DNA from: Paenibacillus marchantiophytorum
GTDB lineage: Bacteria > Bacillota > Bacilli > Paenibacillales > NBRC-103111
DNA: 64,000 nucleotides
NCBI RefSeq assembly: GCF_014640555.1
Contig: NZ_BMHE01000031.1
Coordinates: forward strand, 26,811 to 90,810
Direction of reading: 5' to 3'
Part shown: positions 8,822 through 19,992 of the stretch, piece by piece
Layout: every line of letters starts with the position of its first letter
Position numbering within the stretch: position 1 is the stretch's first letter
Translations under genes and position numbers: made by a program
The notes under the pieces: model-generated
Database searches by the model: none
What the model was told of the DNA's origin: nothing
The model's input: the letters and a program-made list of their open reading frames with translations, nothing else

Positions 8822-8854
8822 AAAAAAAGGCCATGGACTCAAGCGTCCATGACC
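8822..8854 (-). terminator. intrinsic terminator/attenuator between Ro gene and hen1
   Basis: A perfect 10-bp stem apart from one G-U pair, GGTCATGGAC/GTCCATGGCC (8845-8854 with 8829-8838), with a six-base loop and a run of seven T on the minus strand. No promoter fits between its end and the hen1 start, so it may control read-through into hen1-pnkp. Confidence 0.8.
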
Positions 8855-8907
8855 GATTATTCCATACAACGTCCAGAACTAGCTTGTAAAAGCTACCCCT
8901 GATACCG

Positions 8908-9012
8908 TTAACAGAAACCCAGTGAACCGATGAGAATTCTTCCATTATTTTTTTGTTGGTTGAATTGGTTACTCTGTTCCTGATGTAAGCTAACTAATAA
9001 ATTGGATTTCAT
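8908..9012 (-). CDS. 34-residue small ORF between Ro gene and hen1
   Basis: A short frame starting at ATG 9010-9012, with AAGGAG nine bases upstream (an earlier ATG at 9016-9018 is too close to that site). The peptide begins MKSNLLVSLHQEQ, has a Gln/Asn-rich middle and ends GRILIGSLGFC with a C-terminal Cys. It lies in the 300 bases between the Ro gene and the hen1 terminator. It could be a true small protein or a leader peptide whose translation affects the terminator downstream. No family is recognised, and a chance ORF is possible at this length. Confidence 0.4.
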   Translation of the reverse strand: MKSNLLVSLHQEQSNQFNQQKNNGRILIGSLGFC

Positions 9013-9087
9013 CTTCATCGACTCCTTTTCCCTAGGATTTAATACTGCTCATACTAAAGCCTTTTACCAGTTGTTGTCAACTAGAAT

Positions 9088-10608
9088 TTACAACTTCGTT
9101 CCTGCCTCACCCTGATCCAAATCCAGCGAATCAACCCGCTCCTTCAGCGCCCCATAGCCTCGAACCGCTTGAGCAATATAGGTAAGTACGGTATCGCTCC
9201 ACCCATAGATGTAGTGCGTTAGCTCATCATGGACAGGCGTCATCGCATGACGATAAGGGGCAATGTCGATAATGAACGCCTTGGCGTCGCGATTAATTTG
9301 GGACCGATAGATCATCAACTGCTCATAGAACGCACTTCCACTGTTCTGCTGCTCATCCGTGATGATGATGATTTGGTCAACCTTTGTCTGCTGCTCAATC
9401 AGCTTCCGAATCGGAGCTCCCGTATCCGTTCCGCCATAAGCACGAATCCGCTCTGCTTGACCGAGAATGCTGTCCCGGCGGGAAGGCTTTGCATCCGTTA
9501 CCTCCGTATCGAACAACCAGAACAAGGAGTTCCCTTGTGTCTTCTTGTACAAAGCTAAGGCAAAAACCGAACCAATTTCCAAATACTTGCCCTGCATGGA
9601 ACCCGATATGTCCAGGAAAATAGCCGTCATCTCGCCGATTTCTGGCAAGTTATCGAACGTCAGGTCGACGGATTCCCTTAGGGTATCCCTAAGCACTGGA
9701 TGCTCTACTTGCTGAAAAGCGGTTGCGAAGCGAAAAGGCAAGATTTTGGCCTTCCTTAAAGCTTTCTGATCCGTTAGTCTGCTGTTTATATAATCGAGAT
9801 GCTGTTTATCCTCCAATACACCGGATCGCACTAGCGTATTCAAATGACGCAGTATGGCGAACGTTGGCATTTGGTACAGAAGGGCACACCAAACCGCTTT
9901 CGAAGGCTTAATAGCCCCAGTAACCGTTTCGTAGGAAAGCTTCCCCTTCTCAATCCATGCCAACTGTTCTTCTTCCGTTTCAGCTTTCTTCAAGTACTCT
10001 AATGCTTCGACCTGCGGCAACAAGGCTAGATTGGCTTCTTGTCCGCGCAAATAGCGGAAAAGTGCTTGCTGCCTAAGATCCATCGGCTTAGGATGGGCCG
10101 TAGCAATGGCATCACCTAAGCTATAACTGCGTCCACGACCGTTATATTTCATTGCCCAATACTCCGAAACACCTGCAAGAAATTGGTTCACTTGTCTCTT
10201 AATTGCACGGCCGCCTTCGCCACGCCCCAGCCCCTTTAGAATTGTTAAGAAATCGGATAAATCAGAAGGAATACGCACAACCTGCATAAAAACTTTGGCA
10301 AACAAATCCGGACGATATGCAGATAGAACAGCGAGCCCGAACAAAGGCTGGAGTCTCATAAACCCTTCATTCCTCGCGAACACGAGCGCTTTGGCCATGA
10401 ACTGTGGATTGGAGGCTGCCATTTCATGATGAAGTTCAGATGCATCGCGCAACAGCACTTTTTGATCGGCATAGAAGGTATTTTGCATGGTATTGGTTAG
10501 GAGCGTTTGCAGATATTGTTCTTCAACCGAACGCGTATACGCCGGGTAATTATCCATGTTAAATATATTTGATTTCAAGGATTTAAAAAGCTTTTTAGCG
10601 AAGCTCAT
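9088..10608 (-). CDS. rsr: Ro60/TROVE domain RNA-binding protein (Rsr)
   Basis: A 506-residue orthologue of Ro60. An N-terminal TROVE HEAT-repeat ring spans about 20-330 (VEEQYLQTLLTNTMQNTFY, LGRGEGGRAIKRQVNQFL, LRQQALFRYL). A C-terminal von Willebrand factor A domain has the metal-dependent adhesion motif DISGS in MTAIFLDISGSMQG. Ro proteins bind misfolded RNAs through the ring and Y RNAs on its outer face, and in Deinococcus they work with PNPase in rRNA and tRNA decay. ATG 10608 is chosen because GGAGG lies nine bases upstream. Two Y-RNA-like structures lie immediately upstream on the same strand, and hen1-pnkp lies downstream, so Ro and RNA repair probably form one regulon. Confidence 0.93.
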   Translation of the reverse strand: MSFAKKLFKSLKSNIFNMDNYPAYTRSVEEQYLQTLLTNTMQNTFYADQKVLLRDASELHHEMAASNPQFMAKALVFARNEGFMRLQPLFGLAVLSAYRPDLFAKVFMQVVRIPSDLSDFLTILKGLGRGEGGRAIKRQVNQFLAGVSEYWAMKYNGRGRSYSLGDAIATAHPKPMDLRQQALFRYLRGQEANLALLPQVEALEYLKKAETEEEQLAWIEKGKLSYETVTGAIKPSKAVWCALLYQMPTFAILRHLNTLVRSGVLEDKQHLDYINSRLTDQKALRKAKILPFRFATAFQQVEHPVLRDTLRESVDLTFDNLPEIGEMTAIFLDISGSMQGKYLEIGSVFALALYKKTQGNSLFWLFDTEVTDAKPSRRDSILGQAERIRAYGGTDTGAPIRKLIEQQTKVDQIIIITDEQQNSGSAFYEQLMIYRSQINRDAKAFIIDIAPYRHAMTPVHDELTHYIYGWSDTVLTYIAQAVRGYGALKERVDSLDLDQGEAGTKL

Positions 10609-10639
10609 ACATGACGACCTCCTTCTTGTTTGTAAAGAC

Positions 10640-10752
10640 ACTAGTGAGGAAAAAGCGGGATAAGTTGGCTGCAGGAGTCGAACCTGCCATAAAGCCCGGG
10701 TGAAACCATGGTCGCTTGAGTGCGGAGTAACCCATCCCAGCGCCTCACTAGT
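10640..10752 (-). ncRNA. Y RNA-like, with tRNA-like T-arm module
   Basis: On the minus strand the ends form a perfect 10-bp helix, ACTAGTGAGG/CCTCACTAGT (10743-10752 with 10640-10649). An asymmetric internal loop (CGCT/GCTTTTT) follows, then a second 10-bp helix, GGGATGGGTT/AACTTATCCC (10729-10738 with 10657-10666, two G-U pairs). Inside lies a T-arm, GCAGG-TTCGACT-CCTGC (10671-10687). Two stacked helices broken by a loop, with a tRNA-like insert, is the architecture of bacterial Y RNAs (YrlA type). It ends about 30 bases before the Ro start. No complete cloverleaf or anticodon arm is apparent, so it is not a tRNA gene. The exact ends are unknown. Confidence 0.75.
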
Positions 10753-10782
10753 TGGTTAATGACAGGAAGGATCTATTGTAGA

Positions 10783-10855
10783 TCATCGAGGAAATGGTTT
10801 CGGAAAGGTACATGCCGATTAGAAGTCGAAGTAACCCTTCCATGCGCCTCGATAA
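10783..10855 (-). ncRNA. second, shorter Y RNA-like structure
   Basis: On the minus strand TTATCGAGG pairs with CCTCGATGA (10847-10855 with 10783-10791). The one G-U pair exists only if the minus strand is transcribed. An inner helix, GGAAGGG/CCTTTCC (10835-10841 with 10802-10808), follows. It shares the block GAGGCGC.TGG.A.GGGTTACT.CG with the larger Y RNA at the same structural place, but has a simple loop instead of a T-arm. This looks like a diverged tandem duplicate. Confidence 0.65.
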
Positions 10856-11090
10856 TTTGGCTAGATAACGCGTGAACGTCCCTGCCTTCTGAACCTATCT
10901 TCGCTCATTGGGATCACGATGAACATGGTGAAAGTATGGCGAGGTGGAGAATATTGGAATCCAATGTTAACATAATCATCCTAATCTGGCCTCCCAGTTA
11001 GAATCTATCTTCAACAATGGAGCGGTACATGGACCTTCACTCCCACACTACCAGGGGCGTAGGAACCAATACGGCCGGTCAATAAGGCAA
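10856..11090. other. gene-free stretch upstream of Y RNAs
   Basis: No credible ORF. It contains copy B of the 45-base element (10898-10942) and a palindrome, ATTGGATTCCAAT. No clear sigma-A promoter could be placed for the Y RNAs. The remainder (10950-11090) shows nothing I can name. Confidence 0.5.
10898..10942. promoter_or_regulatory. 45-base element, copy B (upstream of Y RNAs/Ro)
   Basis: Matches 2361-2405 at 33 of 45 positions. Its ends can form a 6-bp helix, CTTCGC/GCGAGG. The core GAACATGGTG is identical in both copies. It lies about 45 bases upstream of the first Y RNA in the direction of Ro transcription. Confidence 0.6.
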
Positions 11091-11127
11091 AAGAAAAGGG
11101 AGATACGTCGGCGGACGCATCTCCCTT
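11091..11127 (-). terminator. intrinsic terminator after TPR gene
   Basis: A near-perfect stem, AAGGGAGATGCGTC/GACGTATCTCCCTT (11114-11127 with 11096-11109), is followed on the minus strand by TTCTTTT. It separates the TPR/YgjP operon from the Ro locus. Confidence 0.85.
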
Positions 11128-11146
11128 GCTCCTAAAACTAGGCTTT

Positions 11147-11980
11147 TCAAGCCTCAAGCTTGTCAGCCTCCACTTCTCTTAACTCACTTGCTAATGCATC
11201 TATATCTCCTTTGGTCAAAGGGGTAATGAGCGCAAGTTCCTTCTCCATTGCCTTGTTAATCTGCTCGATCGCTTCTTGTTTGCGGCCAAGTTTTTGGAGC
11301 GTTAGCGCATAGTAATAATAGGATTCTGCATGCTTAGGTGTTTTGCTCATCAGTTTCGTGTACATCTCATCTGCCTCGTCCAGCCGGTCGAGCAAATAAT
11401 AGTTCTGTGCCAAATTGTCCATAATGGTCAGATCGCTGTCATTATAGGCATAGGCTTCGAGATTATACGCAAGGGCCGTATCCAGCTCGCCACGCAGTAT
11501 TTGGAAATAACCAAAATTCCCATAAACAAGTGTGTTCTTAACCTCCTGGGATATTGCCTGCAGGCTGTCATAAGCCTCATCACGTTTGTTCTGCAGCCAG
11601 TAGACCGTTGCCAAATTAATCTTGGCTTGCATGATCATATCTCTGGTTGCTGTTTGATGAAGAACCTCATTGAAGATATTCTCAGCCTTGCCAAGTTCCC
11701 CAACTTTCATTAACAGAAAGCCATAACCGATCTGATGTTTTGGCAGAATGGCGTCTGTACGATAGGCTTTTTCCATCAAAATCAAGGCTTGATCGCGATC
11801 CCCTCTCATGTAAGCCAGGTTTCCCCTATGTGCATAGATCGCTGAACGGCTCTTGTAAGTAAAGTATCCGAGTATCAATACAATGATGGCGACCCCTGCT
11901 ATCCAGCTTAAAGTAAATCCGATAATAATAACCAAAATTACAGTGATTACGTTAAGAATCTTTTTTATTTTCGGTGTCAT
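11147..11980 (-). CDS. membrane-anchored TPR repeat protein
   Basis: A 277-residue protein. Residues about 5-45 form one long or two closely spaced hydrophobic segments (VITVILVIIIGFTLSWIAGV...LILGYF), which anchor it in the membrane. The rest is a series of tetratricopeptide units, for example GDRDQALILMEKAYRTD, GELGKAENIFNEVL, GRKQEAIEQINKAM. TPR units normally bind other proteins. No partner is evident. The start at 11980 is preceded by GAGGAGGAA, and the gene follows the YgjP-like metallopeptidase gene by 24 bases on the same strand, so the two are probably co-transcribed and end at the terminator at 11091-11127. Confidence 0.8.
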   Translation of the reverse strand: MTPKIKKILNVITVILVIIIGFTLSWIAGVAIIVLILGYFTYKSRSAIYAHRGNLAYMRGDRDQALILMEKAYRTDAILPKHQIGYGFLLMKVGELGKAENIFNEVLHQTATRDMIMQAKINLATVYWLQNKRDEAYDSLQAISQEVKNTLVYGNFGYFQILRGELDTALAYNLEAYAYNDSDLTIMDNLAQNYYLLDRLDEADEMYTKLMSKTPKHAESYYYYALTLQKLGRKQEAIEQINKAMEKELALITPLTKGDIDALASELREVEADKLEA

Positions 11981-12004
11981 GGATGCTGTTCCTCCTCTAT
12001 AAAC

Positions 12005-12658
12005 TCAAAGCGTCATGGCCTGTCCATAGTGTGACAGATACGCTTCCTTTTCCTTATAATCCGGCATCAAGCTGCCTACACGTCGCCAAAATGATCGATC
12101 ATGATTCATATGCAGCAGATGGCAGAGCTCGTGGATGATGACATAATCAATAACCTGCACAGGGGCCATCGCCAAGCGATAATTAAAGGTTATTTTCATA
12201 TCTGAGCTGCAGCTTCCCCACTTGGTGATGGACTCGTCGATTTCGACGGTTTTGGGTTTCACCTTCAGTTGGTTTTGGTAGATTTTGATCCGTTCCCCGA
12301 TCGTCTTCTTACAGCTTGCGAAATAGAATTTCTTCAAATTAACCCTCAGTTCTTCTTCGGAGAGCCCGTCCGTCTCGATCAGTTCATGAAGATGAACATA
12401 TTTGCCCAGATGCAGGAACTTCCCGTTGTCTTGATACTCTCTTGTCTTAGGGATATCCCTGGCTTTCGCGATGGCATTCAGCTTTTCCAAAATAACAGCC
12501 GCATGCTGTTTCACAGCGCTCATGATGATTTCCTGGCTTGTATCGTTAGGCGCTTTGACGGTTATGAAGCCCGCTGAATCGATATGAATGGACAGCTTTT
12601 TTCGGCTTCCGTATTGAACATTGAACTCTATGGTATGGTTTTCAACTGTGATTTTCAT
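12005..12658 (-). CDS. YgjP-like (M48-type fold) metallopeptidase
   Basis: A 217-residue protein of the YgjP/DUF45 family. The zinc motif HELCH (HExxH type) lies in YVIIHELCHLLHMNHDRSFW, and the third ligand region is in the following MNHD/SFW segment. The preceding conserved WGSCS block (ITKWGSCSSDMKITFNYRL) is the family signature. These are predicted zinc-dependent peptidases of unknown substrate. The ATG at 12658 is used because homologous proteins begin near MKITVENHTIEF. The 22 codons upstream look like leader sequence. It is cytoplasmic, with no signal peptide. Confidence 0.85.
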   Translation of the reverse strand: MKITVENHTIEFNVQYGSRKKLSIHIDSAGFITVKAPNDTSQEIIMSAVKQHAAVILEKLNAIAKARDIPKTREYQDNGKFLHLGKYVHLHELIETDGLSEEELRVNLKKFYFASCKKTIGERIKIYQNQLKVKPKTVEIDESITKWGSCSSDMKITFNYRLAMAPVQVIDYVIIHELCHLLHMNHDRSFWRRVGSLMPDYKEKEAYLSHYGQAMTL

Positions 12659-12847
12659 AGTCCTATTGTAACATAACATCCCGATAATGGCCTGATGGCT
12701 CTTCCGTTTGCCTCCCGCGTCCAATGATAAAAATTACACTTTCATAAAATCGTAGAATTACTCAAAAAAGTGTTGATGCCTTCATTGTTTCCACTACTTA
12801 CATTCACTAAAATGAGGGGTATTCCAACAAAAAAGGATGATTAAACT

Positions 12848-14290
12848 ATGAGTAGTTCTTTCCAAAAAGCACGGTCACGCATCGGAGTTATCAACGTCGG
12901 ACACGAGCCATACTGGGAACAGTTTCCCGGCTTAAAGGAAGAATTAATTGGCTATGGCAATGAGTTTCTGGATCATTTGCGCAAGGAAGACGTAGAGGTC
13001 ATCAGTGCAGGCTTTGTCGATACTGTCGATAAATCCTTTGCCGCAGCCGCTTACCTCAAAGCACAAGATGTGGATTTTCTCTTTTGTTTTCTGAGCACTT
13101 ACGTGACTTCGTCTTCTGCAGCAACAGCTATCCTCAATCTCTCGGTGCCAACTGTGCTTGTTGCGCTGCAACCACTGAAACGACTTGATTATTTGAAAAC
13201 AACGACCTACATGCAGCTCGCCAACGATAACATCTGCTCGCTGCCAGAGATCAGCGGGGTGTTGATTCGCGCAGGCAAACCTGCTGCAGGAATGATGGTA
13301 GGCACTTTGTACGATGATGCTCGCATGTTAACGGAATTAAAAGGGTGGTGCCAAGTGGCCAATGCGAGACGTGCCTTTAAATATGCGCGGATCGGCTATT
13401 TGGGCCATACCTATGAGGGTATGTACGACATGAATTCGGACCCTACAGCCTTTACGGCCTCTTTCGGATCCCATGTACAAATGCTGGAGATGTGCGATTT
13501 GGCCAAGTTGGTCAACGGCGTGACAGCCCGAGAAACCGCAGACAAGCTTGAAGAAATTAAAAGCATATTCACGATTGCTGACCCGTTCATCGATCCGATT
13601 ACAAGGCCCATTAAGCAAGAGGATCTCGATTGGTCGGCGAAGGTCGCTGTCGGTCTGGATAAGCTGATTGCCGAATTCGGGTTGACGGGACTCGCCTACT
13701 ATTACCGTGGCATGGACAACAATGAATATGAACGAATTGGCGCTAATATGGTGCTAGGAAACTCCTTGCTAACGGGCAAAGGGATTCCGCTTGCCGGAGA
13801 AGCTGATTTGAAAACGTGCGCAGCTATGCTGATCATGGATCGCCTTGACGCCGGAGGCTCCTTCGCCGAGCTGCATCCTTGCGATTTCGTGGACGATATC
13901 GTACTGGTGGGCCATGATGGTCCGCATAACATCAGAATCAGTGACGGCAAGCCGATCATTCGAGGACTTGATCTGTTTCACGGCAAGCGCGGTTCCGGGA
14001 TCGGCGTAGAGTTCAGCATTCAGGCAGGTCCTGTGACACTGCTGAGCATTTCGCAAACGGCTGACGGCAAATTCAAAATGATTGCCACGGAAGGCGAATC
14101 CATCAAAGGGCCGATCCCGCAGACCGGAAACACGAATACACGCTGCAGCTTCAATTGCAGTGTTGGCGAGTTTGTTGAGAAATGGTGCTCCGCGGGCCCT
14201 ACTCATCATTTCGCATTAGGTGTTGGGCATGTGAACAATAAAATTCGCAAGGTTGCTCAAGTGCTTGGCATTGAATTACAGATCGTTTAA
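12848..14290 (+). CDS. L-fucose/L-arabinose isomerase family protein
   Basis: A 480-residue member of the FucI/AraA-like sugar isomerase superfamily. These enzymes interconvert aldose and ketose sugars with a divalent metal. The N-terminal domain starts RIGVINVGHEPYWEQFPGLK and the middle has FAAAAYLKAQDVDFLFCFLSTYVTS. The C-terminal half carries the acidic and His residues typical of metal sites (MDNNEYERIGANM, FAELHPCDF, VGHDGPHNI) and the end THHFALGVGHV. The sequence does not fix the true substrate. It is followed 27 bases later by an SGNH hydrolase gene with its own GGAGGAATT ribosome site, so the two form an operon, probably for one plant or polysaccharide-derived sugar. Confidence 0.75.
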   Translation: MSSSFQKARSRIGVINVGHEPYWEQFPGLKEELIGYGNEFLDHLRKEDVEVISAGFVDTVDKSFAAAAYLKAQDVDFLFCFLSTYVTSSSAATAILNLSVPTVLVALQPLKRLDYLKTTTYMQLANDNICSLPEISGVLIRAGKPAAGMMVGTLYDDARMLTELKGWCQVANARRAFKYARIGYLGHTYEGMYDMNSDPTAFTASFGSHVQMLEMCDLAKLVNGVTARETADKLEEIKSIFTIADPFIDPITRPIKQEDLDWSAKVAVGLDKLIAEFGLTGLAYYYRGMDNNEYERIGANMVLGNSLLTGKGIPLAGEADLKTCAAMLIMDRLDAGGSFAELHPCDFVDDIVLVGHDGPHNIRISDGKPIIRGLDLFHGKRGSGIGVEFSIQAGPVTLLSISQTADGKFKMIATEGESIKGPIPQTGNTNTRCSFNCSVGEFVEKWCSAGPTHHFALGVGHVNNKIRKVAQVLGIELQIV

Positions 14291-14317
14291 CTTGTCATTG
14301 TCCAGGAGGAATTCGCC

Positions 14318-15421
14318 ATGGGGAAACCCGCAAACGATATTCAGAAGCTAGATGCGAATCTGCAAGCAGATGCCGCGCGCCTCGATGAATGGGAGTGGCA
14401 CTCGCCGCTTGCCGCCCCATTCCGGGTCACTGGTCTGCCTTGGCTTGCGCAGGACGGCGTGTATCGCAGACTGCCTCTGCACCCAAGCCACCCTATCCGA
14501 TCCGAAGTCGATCGGCTTGCGAATTATCCGACCGGCGTGCAGGTCCGCTTTCGGACCCATTCTGTGAAGCTCGCTGTGCGGGTCGTTCTTGCTGATAGAG
14601 CAACTATGTACCAAATGCCAGCCACAGGCCAATGCGGCGTAGATTGCTACATCGGTTCTGCCGGTGAGCAGCAATATGTGAACACCTCCCGCTTTGAACT
14701 TGGGCACGCTGAATATGAAAGCGTGCTCTTCGAATCATTCTCGCCGAGCCTGCGGGAAATTACGCTGAACCTCCCCCTCTATCAGGGGGTGAAAGAGCTT
14801 TGGATCGGCGTTGCGCCCGAGTCAAGGCTGACCGAGTTCCCAGGCTTCGCCTCCCACAAAAAGGTGGTCCTGTACGGAACGTCCATTACCCACGGCGCAT
14901 GCGCCTCCCGGCCAGGGATGGCGTACCCGAATCAGCTAAGCCGCATGTTTCCGCTCGAGTTCGTGAGTCTCGGTTTCTCCGGCAATGCGCAAGGTGAACC
15001 TGAGCTGGCCCATCTCAGCAGCCAAATTGATGATCCCGCCTTGCTCGTGCTCGATTATGAAGGCAATACGCCAAGTACGGAGCATTTGGCCAAATCACTG
15101 CCCGAGTTTATCCGAATCTACCGCGCTGTCCATCCGGACGTTCCGATTCTCGTCGTTTCGCAGATTCGGTTTGCGAAGGAAGCTTTCGACGAGAGTCTGG
15201 TTCAGCGCCGGGAAGAACGCAAGGAAATTCAGCGCGCCGCTGTTGAACGTCTAAACCAGGATGGCGACGCTAACGTTCATTTCTGCGACGGCGGTGAGCT
15301 GCTGGGCACCGACTATCAGGAATGTACGGCGGACGGGATTCATCCTTCCGATTTGGGCTACAAGCATATTGCTGAGGGGCTTAAGCCTGTTATGGCTCGG
15401 CTGTTACAGCCCTTTGTTTAA
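14318..15421 (+). CDS. SGNH/GDSL-family hydrolase (probable carbohydrate esterase)
   Basis: A 367-residue protein. Residues about 30-170 form a beta-sandwich-like N-terminal domain. From about 185 comes the SGNH hydrolase: block I is YGTSITHGACASRPGMAYP with the nucleophile Ser, an oxyanion Gly/Asn region is FSGNAQGEPELA, and the catalytic Asp-His pair is in DGIHPSDLGYKH near the C-terminus. Relatives deacylate sugars or glycans. There is no signal peptide, so it is cytoplasmic and could act on imported acylated sugars before the isomerase. Local GC content is clearly higher than that of the upstream and downstream genes. The terminator at 15433-15475 closes the operon. Confidence 0.82.
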   Translation: MGKPANDIQKLDANLQADAARLDEWEWHSPLAAPFRVTGLPWLAQDGVYRRLPLHPSHPIRSEVDRLANYPTGVQVRFRTHSVKLAVRVVLADRATMYQMPATGQCGVDCYIGSAGEQQYVNTSRFELGHAEYESVLFESFSPSLREITLNLPLYQGVKELWIGVAPESRLTEFPGFASHKKVVLYGTSITHGACASRPGMAYPNQLSRMFPLEFVSLGFSGNAQGEPELAHLSSQIDDPALLVLDYEGNTPSTEHLAKSLPEFIRIYRAVHPDVPILVVSQIRFAKEAFDESLVQRREERKEIQRAAVERLNQDGDANVHFCDGGELLGTDYQECTADGIHPSDLGYKHIAEGLKPVMARLLQPFV

Positions 15422-15432
15422 TAATGGATAGT

Positions 15433-15475
15433 GCCGTCCCCATCGTAGAGAGATCTACTTGAGGACGGCTTTTTT
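15433..15475 (+). terminator. intrinsic terminator after SGNH gene
   Basis: The stem GCCGTCC/GGACGGC (15433-15439 with 15463-15469), with an inner GTAGA/TCTAC hairpin, is followed by TTTTTTAT. Confidence 0.85.
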
Positions 15476-15591
15476 ATAAGCAATTGAATTAATTAAATTT
15501 ACAAAAGAATTAAATGGAAATAGAGGAAACATCTTCTTAAAGGCGAAGTAAGAAGTATAATTTATATTACAGAGTTGGAGGATGCTTCATC

Positions 15592-19596
<4,005 letters not shown>

Positions 19597-19602
19597 ATAA
19601 AA

Positions 19603-19630
19603 GAAGCTGCCGTCGGCAGCTTCTTTTATT
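19603..19630 (+). terminator. intrinsic terminator after SLH gene
   Basis: A 9-bp stem, GAAGCTGCC/GGCAGCTTC, with a three-base loop is followed by TTTTATTT. It can also work on the minus strand. Confidence 0.85.
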
Positions 19631-19668
19631 TCCCCTCAAGCATGATGAAGATTTACCCCACCACCACA

Positions 19669-19950
19669 TTAACGCTGAATAGCCTCCATGATCATCTTGA
19701 AGATAATCAGATCCTGGAGATAATCCTCTGGTGTCGTCTTGGGCGGCCTGCCCTGTGAGACGACTTCGTGGAAATACTCAAGTTCATACACATAAGCATC
19801 CTTGTAGGTTGGCCGAACCGTCGATAAATCGAACGTATCTCCCTTAGTTTCGCTTATATGCAGCGTCGTTGGTAGCGGGGTGTCGTACTGGATTAAGACG
19901 GACTTGTTCTCGCCATACACTTCGATATGAGCATCAAATCTGCAGGAATG
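19669..19950 (-). pseudogene. C-terminal remnant of Gfo/Idh/MocA oxidoreductase
   Basis: The frame reads CRFDAHIEVYGENKSVLIQY and then VRPTYKDAYVYELEYFHEVV, which is the usual C-terminal beta-sheet and helix of Gfo/Idh/MocA sugar dehydrogenases. Upstream it meets an in-frame TGA at 19951-19953. The whole N-terminal NAD-binding domain (about 250 residues) is missing. It follows the beta-mannosidase gene in the same direction, so an intact dehydrogenase may once have been part of that sugar operon. No good start codon was found; a GTG at 19918-19920 exists but lacks a proper context. Confidence 0.75.
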
Positions 19951-19992
19951 TCACAAAAAGCGACCATCTCATACCTACTTTTATTCTAGACC

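Noticed and set aside
10668..10752. tRNA gene at the T-arm-like sequence
   Set aside because: T-arm is good, but no acceptor/D/anticodon set can be built, and the flanks pair as a Y RNA.
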